64,000 nt of DNA, taken from positions 263,763 through 327,762 of the forward strand of contig BCKT01000001.1 of assembly GCA_003116875.1 (NCBI GenBank). Reading direction: 5' to 3'. The stretch's first letter is position 1; each line of letters starts with the position of its first letter. The position numbers and the translations under genes are program-made. This stretch comes from Takashimella koratensis (lineage: Eukaryota; Basidiomycota; Tremellomycetes; Trichosporonales; Tetragoniomycetaceae). The notes under the pieces are model-generated. The model saw only the letters and a program-made list of their open reading frames with translations, made no database searches and was not told the DNA's origin. Below are positions 1-10,757 of this stretch, piece after piece.

Positions 1-1341
1 GCCCGACGGTGGCTCATAGTTGTCACTATGCGCCGCAAGCCTCTGCTGCATCGTGTACGCTTGAAGATCTCGATAATACTGCTCGTATAGCTGATCGAGC
101 TCCATCTCGATGTTGATCTTTTTCCGACCACATACCGCACACGTGCACGAATTTCGATGCTGTTCCTTCATCCGCCGTAAGACTGCGTCCTTTTCAATCT
201 GTAGCAAATCGCGCCGTTCCGCATCGGACAACCCCAGCCAGAACCGAGTGATACTCTCGCGTTCCTCCGCCGACGACGTTGTCCAGATCTTCGCGGGTAC
301 CGTGACCGGGGCCTTGGCCTTGGGCGGTGCGGTCGATGATCGAGCCGGTGGGTGATTGTGCGTGTGATGGTGGGTGTGAACGGGCGCCTTGCCTTGGGCT
401 CGAGCAGATCGAGGCGGAGGATTAGACGCCGGTGCGGTCATTGGTTGTTTCCCTGCGGCACGAGAGCTCGGCAACGGTGCGGGAGTAGCGGGTGGAGGGG
501 GAGGGTTGAGAGCCGGTGGAGGTTGTATTGGTCGAGGTGGTTGTTTGACGGCAGGTGGAGGAAGAGATGTCGGAGGGGGCTCAATCACTGCGATCGATCC
601 CGACTTCTTCTTCTTCTTGTTCTTCTTCTTCTTGGTCGCCGTCACGCCTTGCTCTGGCTCATCCTCAAACTCGTCCTCGTCCTCGTAATCGTCCTCCTTG
701 TCCGGGTGTCGATGGAACCCAAGCTCATCACCAAGTCCATAACCCCTCCCATTGGCCTGAAGACCCATCCCTTGGCTCGCGGCGTGTACGATCCGCTGAG
801 CCATTGCGTACAAGTCCTTTTGCGTCGCATGCGGGTCGTTGGTGTTGCTCGTCCCGTTGAATGGGATAGCCTCGCGGATGAATTGTCGGACGTGAGGGGG
901 TAGCGAGGACCAGTAAGGGTCGTCATCACCATAGGTGGATTCCGCCATCCTCTTCCAAAGTTCGTTGGCAGTATCGAGCAGATCCTCGTGAGTGATATTT
1001 ATCGATTGAGCGATCGAGTCAAACCCTCGAGTGGCGGCGTCCACCGAAGCGTTGGTTCCGTTGGGTTGCACTTTGCCTGCTAGATTGAATGGGAAGGAGA
1101 ATGGGTATTGGCCAGGGAGCGGTCGTCGCGTTCCACCACCCGCGGCGACGGCGTCAAACTGAGCTTGCGCCTGTTTCAGGAAACTGGCTCGGTCCAGCGG
1201 GTCCGCAAAGGTCGGGTAGGCCTCGTGCTGAGTCTCGGGTGCGTCGTCGGAAGGTACAGCTTCCGCCTTGGCTGCCTTCTTGGCCCGCTTCTTGGCCGCA
1301 GACTTGGAGATGGAGGGATCGGTCGCGGGCTGTGACGACAT
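1..1341 (-). CDS. NST1: Nst1-like stress response protein (N-terminal 447 codons)
   Basis: Reading from an ATG at 1341 leftwards, one frame stays open for exactly 447 codons and runs off the left edge, so the C-terminal part is missing. The N-terminus carries a Lys/Ala-rich stretch, then a conserved helical block (around codons 110-190), an acidic run followed by a poly-Lys block near codon 235, a proline-rich linker, and near codon 390 the family hallmark: FWLGLSDAERRDLL, IEKDAVLRRMKEQQRHSC and CAVCGRKK, then an acidic helix. This order is that of the fungal Nst1 family, which in yeast works with the splicing factor Msl1 and affects salt tolerance. The missing part should hold the long coiled coil typical of Nst1. 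No intron is needed in the visible part, unlike most neighbours. Family assignment is strong; the function is inferred from yeast. Confidence 0.88.
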   Translation of the reverse strand, partial: MSSQPATDPSISKSAAKKRAKKAAKAEAVPSDDAPETQHEAYPTFADPLDRASFLKQAQAQFDAVAAGGGTRRPLPGQYPFSFPFNLAGKVQPNGTNASVDAATRGFDSIAQSINITHEDLLDTANELWKRMAESTYGDDDPYWSSLPPHVRQFIREAIPFNGTSNTNDPHATQKDLYAMAQRIVHAASQGMGLQANGRGYGLGDELGFHRHPDKEDDYEDEDEFEDEPEQGVTATKKKKNKKKKKSGSIAVIEPPPTSLPPPAVKQPPRPIQPPPALNPPPPPATPAPLPSSRAAGKQPMTAPASNPPPRSARAQGKAPVHTHHHTHNHPPARSSTAPPKAKAPVTVPAKIWTTSSAEERESITRFWLGLSDAERRDLLQIEKDAVLRRMKEQHRNSCTCAVCGRKKINIEMELDQLYEQYYRDLQAYTMQQRLAAHSDNYEPPSG

Positions 1342-1999
1342 GTAGTGACTGGATGTGAGCGGAAGAAGCAGGAGAGAGCTTACCAGTCCTGTCAAGCCTC
1401 GCGCCTGGCTTGAGTGCGCTGTCAAGCGCGGACGCGAGTTGAATGGGTCGGGAAGGGTCGGGGGCAAGGGCCGAGAACGTGAGCTATAGGGCTAGCTCGA
1501 GGGGTCAAGGTGCGTTGGCGAAGGGGCGATCGATACTGGTCAAGGTGGTGGAGAGGTGGATGGTGAAGAATGAAATGTCGTCTTGCAAACACGCACACCC
1601 AGCGGTGACGGATTAGGAATGCAATCACCAATTAGGAATGACTAGAGAGGATAATTACAAACCAACCCGGGGTAATACATTTGCTAATGGCCTGTGCCAC
1701 GGGGCGCTTCTGGTTGTCTCTCTAAAACCGCCTCCCAGTTACAGCGGCCACATTCGCCACTCCCAAATCCCGAAGGCCTCGAGCGCCACGTGGCTCCATA
1801 TCGCCGCCGGTCGTCTGACTCCTTTGGTGGCACCGTGGCAAGCAACAAGCAACGAGCAACAAGCAACGAGCCACGAGCAAATGCATCACTAGTACTCTGC
1901 AATCGACAGTGTCTTGCCAATCATAGGCCTCCTGCGCCGAGCCTGCGGGGCCACTTCTTGCGCTCCAACATCAAAGAACCCAAACCCACCAACTGAATG
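1342..1999. other. NST1 upstream region
   Basis: 658 bases between the NST1 start and the stop of the next minus-strand gene. It should hold the NST1 promoter and the 3' end of the carnitine acetyltransferase transcript. The only structure I see is a 7-nt tandem array at 1842-1876. No credible coding frame. Confidence 0.5.
1842..1876. repeat. 7-nt tandem array (GCAACAA/GCAACGA)
   Basis: Five consecutive heptamers: GCAACAA, GCAACGA, GCAACAA, GCAACGA, GCCACGA. The first four alternate strictly between two variants, which suggests an older 14-nt duplication. Confidence 0.85.
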
Positions 2000-4327
2000 T
2001 CAGCTTACACTTTGTCCGTACTTACGCAGCTCTTCCTCGTCCACTTCGTCCTCGTCGACTCCCGGATCAATCGCGTTGCCGGTTCGTGCATCACGCATCA
2101 CACCGGTATGGTCGATGAAAGCTTGGGGTCGCTCATTGGCCTCTCGGTAAAGCTGGACAATCATCCCGCGCACTTCAAACAGATACGCCTGGAGGGTGTT
2201 CAACAGTCGTCGAGTTTGCAGATGCTTGGACGACATGCACCTGATGTCAGCGTACTCTAGATCACCACCTACACTGAGATCCCGTCATCCTTGATAATAT
2301 ATCCAATCCCATAACCTTCTGGGGTCACTGGCCCGAACCCAAACAGCCTCAGTGCCGGGTTCCCACAATTCGACGTAGAGAGCACCGACGTGCCCATCAA
2401 ATTATACCCCGGGTCCGTAAAGATCGCGGGAACTTTTACCTTTGCGTCCTCGTGGTGAATCTCTCTTTGGACGAGTGAGTACATCGCATAGAGGTGCCTA
2501 TCCTGCCCAAGTCCCGAGGAACACTCCTTGGTCAATGCGGTGTGTCGTTTGCACGCCTCGCGGAGAGATGCCACTTTCTGCGCTGGGGTGGCAGTCTCGG
2601 AGCAGAACGTCTTGACAAACGCGACCGACTCGGGTTGGACAGTTCGAATCGCTTCTGTCCGACCGTGTAAGAACGCTTTGGTCATAGCTGGCTCATACGT
2701 GCTCTCCACGCGGCCTGGGATCAGCTCCGCCAAACCCTGTACCCACCATAGAGCCCAAAGTAAGCCGCTTGAAAGGCCATTTGGACAAACGCGTCCGGGC
2801 TGAACCCGTGCTTCTTGATGAAATTCCCGCCGTAACCCTTGAACTCGAGCGCCTGGCTGTCGTTCTGGCAGATGAGGTCGGAGATGCGGGTCTCGGCATA
2901 CCGAACACCGGCACGGAGGTCGGGAGTGAGCTTCCACTCTAGCTTCTTTGGCGAGGTATCGATCTCTTCGTTCTTGTTTTTGCCACCCTTGCTAAATGGT
3001 GAAGGCTTGGCTTTGAACAGCGATGGCGTCGAAGGGTTGATAGACTATCATCAGCACGATCACATTCCTGCCCACCTTGGCATAGAGCAAGACGAGCTCG
3101 GTGTAAACGTCTGCCGCGTAACGCAACACGGTATGACCGTCGACACCGGTGTGCTCAAAGTTGATCCCGGCTTCTCCATCCGAGCAAACAATGATTTGCA
3201 ACTATCGTCAGCCCGCCCTATTCCCTACCCACCTTATCATACCACCTATTCGTGCACGTCCCGACCTGGACACCCGCTTCGAGCTTGTACCCTCCACACA
3301 AAAAGTTCCCACACAGCTCGGCGAGATCCGCGGGCTGTTCGTCGTCTAGGCACACTACGAACAACGCACTTTCGACAATCTGTAACGACCTCGCGTTGTT
3401 CTTGTTGGATTTGACGAGCTCGCCGCGGAGTGAGGACCAGATCTTACGGTTCTCAGTTGTTAAGATACCGACAGCGTTTTGGGCAACCGATAATACGGGC
3501 GTCTTGTCTGCGTCATGAACGATAGCTTGGAGGTTTCCGAATATCTCCTTGTCGGTCAAAACGGGTCTTGACTGCGCATCGAGGACATCAAACCAGTCTG
3601 GGATTAGCTAAATCACGACGTGACTTACAAAACTGTCCTCGTCGTAGTACCACGATATGCCTACTATCGTGCACTTCCATACGACAGCCGTGCTTTCGTC
3701 AGCTCGTCCTTTGATACACTCACATCCGTGGGCACGCGGCAAGTCGCAAAAAGTCGCTGGTATTGGCTCATATCGAGTGGGGTCCCACGGACCTTGTCGG
3801 GTTGCAACAGGCCGTTACGCAGGTCGTGGATGAACAGCAACGAGGAGAGGATGAGCGAAGCGGCGCGGGAGAGTTGAGGGTCGACTCGAGGTGTCACGTC
3901 GGAAGACAACACGAAGAATGGGTTCTGAGATTAGTCTTGCTTTGGTCCCACTTACCAAGCTAAGCACGACTGATTCAGAATGACTCAGATAACTCTCGTC
4001 TACAATCAGCTTTATTCATAACTGCGGCTTACACCAAAACTCCTCGATATAGCTATCGACACCGGCATTGTATTCTTCCAGTTTCTTCTGCCAGGCGTCA
4101 CCCTCGCCCGAGTTGAGGAAATCGTCAACGACAGCTTTGGTACGTGCGTGTTCGTCGGCGTCTTGAAGACCCTCGAGGGCGCGGAGGTATCGCTTGCAGG
4201 TGTCTTGGAGAGGAGGAACGGGGAGTTTAGGGAGTGCAGCAGGGGTGGGTGTGGAGGTCTTGGGAGGGGCGGGATTGGTTTGGGTGACGTCGGCGGGGAC
4301 GATGGGTTGAGTGGGTTGGGTGGACAT
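2000..4327 (-). CDS. Carnitine O-acetyltransferase (cytosolic Yat-type)
   Basis: Multi-exon gene of about 670 residues belonging to the choline/carnitine acyltransferase family, which moves acetyl units between CoA and carnitine so they can cross organelle membranes during growth on acetate or fatty acids. The N-terminal exon (ATG at 4327) has the family start LPKLPVPPLQDTCKRYL and ends at EEFW. Further exons give CGNFLCGGY, NRWYDK and then INFEHTGVDGHTVLRY, in which the His after FE is the expected catalytic base. The 2269-2730 exon holds ESTYEPAMTKAFLHGRTE and STSNCGN, the carnitine- and CoA-site motifs. The last exon begins CMSSKH and ends at 2000. Several introns are only 31-32 nt. No mitochondrial presequence or peroxisomal SKL-type end is visible, which favours a cytosolic Yat1/Yat2-like enzyme over Cat2. 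It is divergent from the gene at 4602. Confidence 0.93.
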
Positions 4328-4601
4328 TGTGTAAGGTTGGGGTAGGCAGAGTGACGGTCGACCTGGCAACGGTTATATAGTCTCGCGACGGACTGGTTGA
4401 TCGTGACTAGTCTGGAATGACGAAAGGGGACCAAGATAGGCTATGGGATGGATCAACAAGACACCACCGACGACGCCTCAACCCGGGTGCAATCTAACCG
4501 GCCAACTTTTCCCATCCCGTCCCCTAGCTCGGCCGCCGATAAACCCGACGCATCCGTTCGGCCGTTACCACGTTGTCCTCTCTCCTCTCCTCCCAACCAC
4601 C

Positions 4602-5740
4602 ATGACCAGCGACGACGACGACGAAGCCGCTTTGCTCGCGCGCTTCAATGCCCTCCGCGCACCGGTTCACGTCCCCAAAGATACCGAATCCAATACTAAC
4701 GCCTCACGATTACCTTCGGCCCCGTCAGATTCCACCGACCGACGCGCACGCGAGCACGAGGTTGAGAGGGAAGAATTGGAACGAATAGCGGATGGGGAAA
4801 ATATCTCTGATCAACTAGGAAGCGAGGATCCAGAGGTGTGTGATTGACCCGCTGTACTGGGCTTGATTGAAATTCTTTTTACCTCTCGACTTATTCCCAC
4901 ACCTTATCACTCAGGTCGCAGCCTTCCTCGCGAGCCTCTCTGCGGCTTCGGCACCTGGAACTACGCCTTTACCCACCTCCACTGACCCTGACCTCGAGCA
5001 CGACGCTGCGAGCGCACTACGAGACGCCGACAAACTGCTTGGCGCGGGCAAAGATCACGGAGACGAGCCCGGCGAGATCGATGACGGGGACGAGGAGACA
5101 GAGGAGGAGATCCTTGAACGGGCGTTGGCAGAGGCAACATTAGAACGGGATATTGAGGGTGTGGACGGCCCTGAACACCTTGACAAGGCTACAACCCCGG
5201 AACCAAGGACAACTGGAGACGACTCCGACCCATTCCAATTCCCTTCGCTACCTACGCACGCGCTACCCGACGACGACCCGGTAGACGCCGAGACGCAATC
5301 CAAGATGGCGGCGCTGCTGGGCCTCAAGGGCCCGTCGCAGTTTCCCTCGGCGCCAACGCGGGATCCGCAGAGTGCGAGTGGGGCCAAGGGCCCGGGAACA
5401 GGGACAGGGAGGCAGGCTGGGCAAGGGTGGAGTGTACCGGGCTACGAAGATGGGAGGGACGATCATCTAGAGAGCTGGTGCTGTGAGTACACCTCTATTG
5501 CTACTGTCGAGTCCAAGTCGCGAATCCTCCCCTGGGCTACTCCCTCAACGTTGGTGAGTAACGAATTCATCGCTGACTCTCGTAGGTATCTGCAACAAAG
5601 ACGCCGAGCTCAAGTGCCTCGGCTGCGAAGGGGACATTTACTGCCTCGAGTGTTGGAAGGAGGGTCATGAGAGTGGAGACGAGCGGCGGCACAAGGTCGA
5701 GCGGTTTGTCTGGGACCGTAAGAAGGCGACGGGGGTATGA
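4602..5740 (+). CDS. ANCHR-like protein with C-terminal B-box type zinc finger
   Basis: Exons 4602-4835, 4915-5482 and 5586-5740 join in frame to 318 residues. The start is the ATG after CACC at 4602; an in-frame ATG at 4443 exists but would add an unlikely leader. The N-terminus (DDEAALLARFNAL) resembles a MIT-interacting helix. The middle is acidic, with an amphipathic EEEILERALAEATLE segment. The C-terminus is a compact zinc finger: CCICNKDAELKCLGC, then DIYCLECWKEGHE and a final His. This is the layout of animal ANCHR/ZFYVE19 (abscission checkpoint, binds ESCRT-III and VPS4) minus the FYVE finger. The role in abscission is inferred from family resemblance only. It shares a 274-bp divergent intergenic with the carnitine acetyltransferase. 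Confidence 0.78.
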
Positions 5741-6020
5741 GTGACGGTTAGGGTCAAGGGGAAGAACGGGTTTCCATGCTGGACAGGTCTTGCTGTGCAT
5801 CCTGGAAGGCCGAGAGAGATGAGAAAAGTGTTTGGGGATCCGGAGAAAGCTGAGATACCTCCCTATCGGCCTTGTAAGGACCGTATGGTATGGCCTGATC
5901 ATATCGCGAGGTGTCGATTATGCAGGTGTATATCTAATGCATGTATATAACATATCATGAAATAATTCCAATCCGAGTAGGACACCATCGTTGAAGCAGG
6001 GAGGGATCGCCGCGCACCGA

Positions 6021-7031
6021 TTACGCCTTCTTCGGCTTTTTGGCTGTGATCAAGTCAGCAAGGGCTGCGAGCGGAGGTGACAGCCAGCTTGGAGGTAGCG
6101 TGAAGGCTCAAGGCGTAGTGGGAAGGAATAAGGGGAGAGGGCAGAGGGCAAGGCGAGTCGGCGAAATGAATACATGTCAAAACCCAGACACAAAACTCAC
6201 CGCCGTACTTTGATCGAGAGCGAGTCCGGCCTGCGACGCCGGAAAAGTCGAGAGCACCCCGAATGACTTTGTATCTGGTGGGGTTAGCCTGTGTCATGAT
6301 CGCAGAGGAGGCTCGACCCGCAACTCCATACATCAGACCATCCTCTGCTCTCATTCGATCGTCCCTCGGCACACTTCCATTTTGCTCTCGGTGACCAGCT
6401 CCTACCATACTCTCACAACACTCTCCTTTCCTCTTCAATGACGGCAAGAGTCTCGCGACCTTGTAAAAAACGCAAGCCCGACTCACCTAATACCAGGCAA
6501 ATCCTTGGTCCTCCCTCCTCTAACCAAGACCACGCTATGTTCCTGTAGATTATGCCCTTCTCCAGGGATATACGCAATCGTTGTTTTCCCCGTACTCAAT
6601 TTCACTCGGCATACTTTTCGAACCGCCGAATTGGGTTTACGAGGTTTAGTCGTATAGACTTTCCCAATGACTGCTTTTTTCTGGAAACAGTTTTCGAGTA
6701 GAGGTGATTTGGATAAACGAGGTTTGGATTTACGGCATCCTCGAGCGACTAAAAGGGTGTGTTAGCGGGTTTGTGTTGCATGCGTTGGTGCAGAAGAAGG
6801 AGGAAATGAGCTCAACGATCGGGAAGGGGGTCATCAGGATGTACCTTGGTTGATGGTTGCGAGAGACAGAGGGGAGGAGGAGAACGCGCGCGACGGCTGG
6901 AGTCGAGACGACGAAGCGATGGGAGAGACGGGGGACATTGCGGTGCGTGCGGCCGTGAGGGAGGGGCGGAGGTTCATGCGCGATATCTGCGCCGAGAGGG
7001 CAGAGAGCGACACGGCGGCTCGGATGCTCAT
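6021..7031 (-). CDS. MRPS12: Mitochondrial small-subunit ribosomal protein uS12m
   Basis: Four exons (7031-6845, 6748-6487, 6274-6201, 6043-6021) join to 546 nt, 181 residues. The first exon is an Arg/Ser/Ala-rich mitochondrial targeting leader. The body is ribosomal protein S12: [12 protein letters not shown], the decoding-site loop [51 protein letters not shown] and the end RSRSKYGAKKPKKA. S12 lines the decoding centre of the mitoribosome. The last exon codes only 7 residues, yet it is phased correctly and supplies a basic tail. It is divergent from GatA (7306), another mitochondrial translation factor, across 274 bp. Confidence 0.95.
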
Positions 7032-7305
7032 GGCGTGCTGCCGGGGTGTCGGTGGTGGTGTGTTGTGGAGGACGAAAAGTAGAAAAGATGGAATCGGGTT
7101 TCGTCTGGTCCTGGCACCAGTGATGTGTAATTTTCGAGCAGTTATCAAACCTCGCGCGCGTAGAATAGCACTTGTACAGAATCCGGGACTGCGTTTAGTC
7201 TGTTGACCCCTCCACTCTGCTCCTCCGAGGTTGTGATTTCTCTCCTCGCTCTGCTTTCCTCTGCTCAGCTCTCACCAATATCCTCCCTCCTCGGATCCAT
7301 CTCCC
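7032..7305. promoter_or_regulatory. Shared intergenic between MRPS12 and GatA
   Basis: 274 bases separate the start codons of two divergent genes that both serve mitochondrial translation. It must contain both 5' UTRs and core promoters. I see no clear TATA box. Co-regulation is an inference from layout. Confidence 0.5.
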
Positions 7306-9311
7306 ATGCGGCCATCCATTCGCAGGCTCGCCTCTTCCGCTGCATCTCATCCCCACCCTCAACCTACTACCGCCGCTTCCCCGTATGCATGGATCAATCC
7401 CGACCCACCAACTCCTGGCAAAGGTCTGTCCTGCAGCCTGCATCCTGCGACCTGCTTCTCTCAACCCTCATCTCCTCTTCTTCCAGCCTGTACCTCATGT
7501 ACATCCAAGTAATACAGAGATGTGTACTGATGATACTCAGGAAAGTTAGCGGGAAAGGTCATAGCGCTTAAAGATAATATCTCATATCAAGCCGCGCCTA
7601 CCGCTTGTTCCTCTCACATCCTTGACGGTAAGTTAGATTATCTGTCATAGTATGGCCTCTCTGATCCTCGAGTTCTTCTTGACTGATGGGTATAGGATAC
7701 CATCCACCTTTCAATGCGACATGCGTCGAATCACTACTAGCTGCTGGCGCACATATCGTCGGCAAGACCAAAATGGACGAATTTGGAATGGGGTGAGTCC
7801 AAGCGGTTTTCCACAGTGTCAACCTGAATTGGGACTTCTACCTCTGAATCTGAGTGATCTTCAACGCCTGTTGTACAACCTGCGTTAACACGTTTCCAGG
7901 TCGCAGAACGTACACATGCCTGAGAACTATGGTCCCGTGTTGAATAGAGCTGGACCAGGGGAGCCTCGATGTGCTGGAGGTAGTTCAGGCGGGTCAGCAG
8001 TTGCCGTCGCTGACGGGACATGTTTTGCGTGAGCCCCACTCGTCTCCCTTCACCCTCACGCATCCACGTCTCAATTTCCTCTCTCAAACTTTGATCCAAA
8101 TCCCACTGACCCAACTCCAGCGCCCTCGGAACAGACACAGGCGGCTCCGTCCGCCTTCCCGCAAGCTACTGCGGTATCGTCGGTCTTAAACCCTCGTACG
8201 GCCTCATCTCCCGCTACGGGGTCGTGAGCTATGCCGACTCCCTGGACTGCGTGGGGATCTTGGCAAGAAACGTGGAGAGCGTGGAACAGGTGTTTGGGGT
8301 GATTTCGGGACCGGATGGGAGGGATATGACATGTGTTTCTGAGGAGGTGAGGGAGGTGAGGGAGATAAAGGAGGGGTCTGGTTTGAAGGGATGGAAGGTT
8401 GGTGTGCCTCGAAAAGAAAACTGGGAAATATCAACAACCTCGACGTCTGCTCAGGCAGTCTCCCTGCCACAGGAGCTACTAGACCACCTCGTTTCACTCG
8501 GGGCACAGATCGTCCCTGTCGATATTCCGAGCCTCGCATTGGCCTTGCCGGCGTACTATGTCCTAGCCAGTGCGGAGGCGGCGTCGAATCTGGGCCGGTA
8601 CGGAGGAGGATGGTATGGGTCTGATTCCAAGGGGAGACTAGAGGAGGGCGAGCTGGGAGGAGAGGTAAGGAGCCAGGTGGAGATGGGAGAAGAAGCGAGA
8701 CGAAGAAGAAGAACAAAAGGGTTTGGGAAGGAAGTCAAGAAGAGGATATTGGCAGGGACATATGCGCTCACAGCCGAGTAAGTCGTCTCTCGCAGATCAA
8801 GGCGGTCCGGGGCTATCCGATACAAATCCGCATCTATCCAATTGAACATTGCTGACCTTGGATCTGCTTTCCCTTTTCCCTACCCATTTCCCTGCTCTAC
8901 TATATCGCTCCACAATCCCATAGCGCATTCAACAACTCGTACTTGAAAGCGCTGCATATCCGGCGGCTTGTCCGTGACGACTTTGCTTCCCTCCTAGGTG
9001 ACTTGCGTATTAAGAAGCAGAGCCATCGGGTCGACGTGCTTCTTCATCCAACATCGACAGGTACCGCTCCTTTCCACCCTTTCTCATCCAACCCCACTTC
9101 CACTCGCGCTGCTCCCTCCTCTACATCGGAATACATGCAGGACCTCTTGACTGTCCCTGCTTCGCTCGCGGGCGTTCCAGCGATCTCTGTCCCGTCCGGC
9201 CGAGGAGAAGACGGGTGGCCACTTGGAGTGAGCGTCGTCGCTGGGTGGGGTCGGGAAGAGGCGATATTCACAATTGCCAAGGAAGTAGAACGATGGAACC
9301 GGGGTGGGTGA
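7306..9311 (+). CDS. HER2: Glutamyl-tRNA(Gln) amidotransferase subunit A, mitochondrial
   Basis: Multi-exon gene of about 500 residues in the amidase-signature family. GatA hydrolyses glutamine and passes ammonia to Glu-tRNA(Gln), the mitochondrial route to Gln-tRNA. The first exon encodes a short basic Ser/Ala-rich leader ([15 protein letters not shown]). Exon joins give [10 protein letters not shown] (catalytic Lys), then [30 protein letters not shown] (catalytic Ser-cis-Ser region), [13 protein letters not shown] (acyl-enzyme Ser), and [25 protein letters not shown] and SRYGV are the residues that mark GatA within the wider amidase family. The last exon, from 8937, gives [12 protein letters not shown] and [10 protein letters not shown] and stops at 9311. 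All three catalytic residues are present, so it should be active. Confidence 0.94.
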
Positions 9312-9445
9312 TAACGGAGAGTTGGGGTTGATCATGATGATGCGTGGTTTGATTACTATACAATGGTCTCTCGACTCGAGCTCTAGTTGTGTTCAAATAC
9401 TCACGAAAGTTGTGACATATTCCTATCCTAGAAAACTTTGACCCA

Positions 9446-10757
9446 TCACTTCAATGCCGCAGCTTCCATCTCCCCGCGAATGAAATCCAACACCTCTTTC
9501 GCAGCGGATTTCGAAACCTCTCTAGCCTTCTCAAACTCTGCACGTGTGAATTTCCCTTCGCTCTCTGCCCAAACCATAGTCTCTGACCCAGACAACTCTG
9601 CTTTCCCTTCTTCGTCGGAGATCTTGACGTCGCCGTCTGGGTCTCGAGAGTCGGTGGTTCTGGTAGCGGGTGAGCTAAAGACCCAGCCGAAGACGTGTCG
9701 ACTGAATGCGAGGCGTTCTTCTTCCGCGTCCGGGTCGAGGACGAGGACCGACGACGAGGGGTTGGGGAAAGGGGTGGAAGAAGCGGAAGAGGAGGGGAGG
9801 TAGGCGAAAGAAACGGCAACAGGGACGCCTCGCATACTGATTGACGCAGCGTGCATGATCGCAATTGAGGCGGCGTTCAACGCACTTGCTCGATCAGAGA
9901 CCAAAAGACCCGGAGGATGAGGTGGGCTTTGATCGTTGACGACCTTTGACAAGGTCGGCCACGAGGTTGATGTCGAGCTCGAGGGATCAGACGGGTCCGA
10001 GGAAAGGTCTGAGGGATCGGAGGAGAAGGTAGAGTAAGAAGCAGAGGAAGAGGAGGAAGGTGATGGTGTAGAAGGGGTAAGAGACTGGACCACGAGTTGA
10101 GCAAGGGATCGAGGGTGGTATGAGAGGGTAAGAAGAGGTGGGAGGATTTGATCGAAAGCGGAAACGAGTGCTCGAGATGGAGTGGCTAATAGGTTCAGCG
10201 AGGTGGCTCAAGAGAGCAGTCGGATGGAAGAGCGGTGATTAAGAGAGTGAGGTAGGTAGAAGATGAGGGTAAGAAGGTAGGATGAGGTCGAATGAAAGGG
10301 TATAAGGCGGAAGGAGAGGATACAAGGCAGAAAGGAATGAGAGCTAGATAGATGATACTCACAGGCTACTTGGTCAAGAGGACGATGAACGACTTCCAAA
10401 GTAGCTCGGTCAACGCGCTCGTCTCTGATCCGGACTTCGATGGGTCCCGAGAACGACGCGAGGGAGACCACGGGACCTGGAGGTCATGTTCGGATAGGTA
10501 CAACACGAAGGGGAAGACGGGAAGGTGGGGGATAGAGCAAAGTGTCAGTGATTGTGACACTATGACCCTAGGCGGCAAGCGTGATGCGCCGTGACGACAA
10601 CAAGCAGGAAGCAGAAAGCAGAAAGCAAGGGAAGGAAGGGATAGAAACAAGACTTACCGAACCCGAATCGACCAGATCCATCGGCACGATCTAACCCGCC
10701 TGTACTTGCGCTGAGCTCACGAGACTCGAACAAACCCCGTCCGTCTCTCCGGGCCAT
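9446..10757 (-). CDS. RRP46: Exosome complex subunit Rrp46 (RNase PH fold)
   Basis: Three exons of about 310 residues in total. Exon 1 (ATG at 10757) gives ELSASTGGLDRADGSGRFGFG. Exon 2 gives PVVSLASFSGPIEVRIRDE and ATLEVVHRPL. Exon 3 gives HPRSLAQLVVQSL and, after a Ser/Pro insertion, GLLVSDRASALNAASIAIMHA, ISMRGVPVAVSFAYL, and ends at 9446. This matches the RNase PH-like subunit EXOSC5/Rrp46, one of six ring subunits of the RNA exosome, which degrades and trims RNA in nucleus and cytoplasm. Eukaryotic ring subunits are catalytically inert. The stretch of about 45 Ser/Asp/Pro residues (10070-9950), inserted between the hPRSL helix and the ALNAAS helix, is unusual. The family call is good; Mtr3 is the main alternative but fits the N-terminal motif less well. 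Confidence 0.82.

Noticed and set aside
352..932. Plus- and minus-strand open frames over the left edge
   Set aside because: They overlap NST1 in other frames; only the frame starting at 1341 (-) has conserved motifs.
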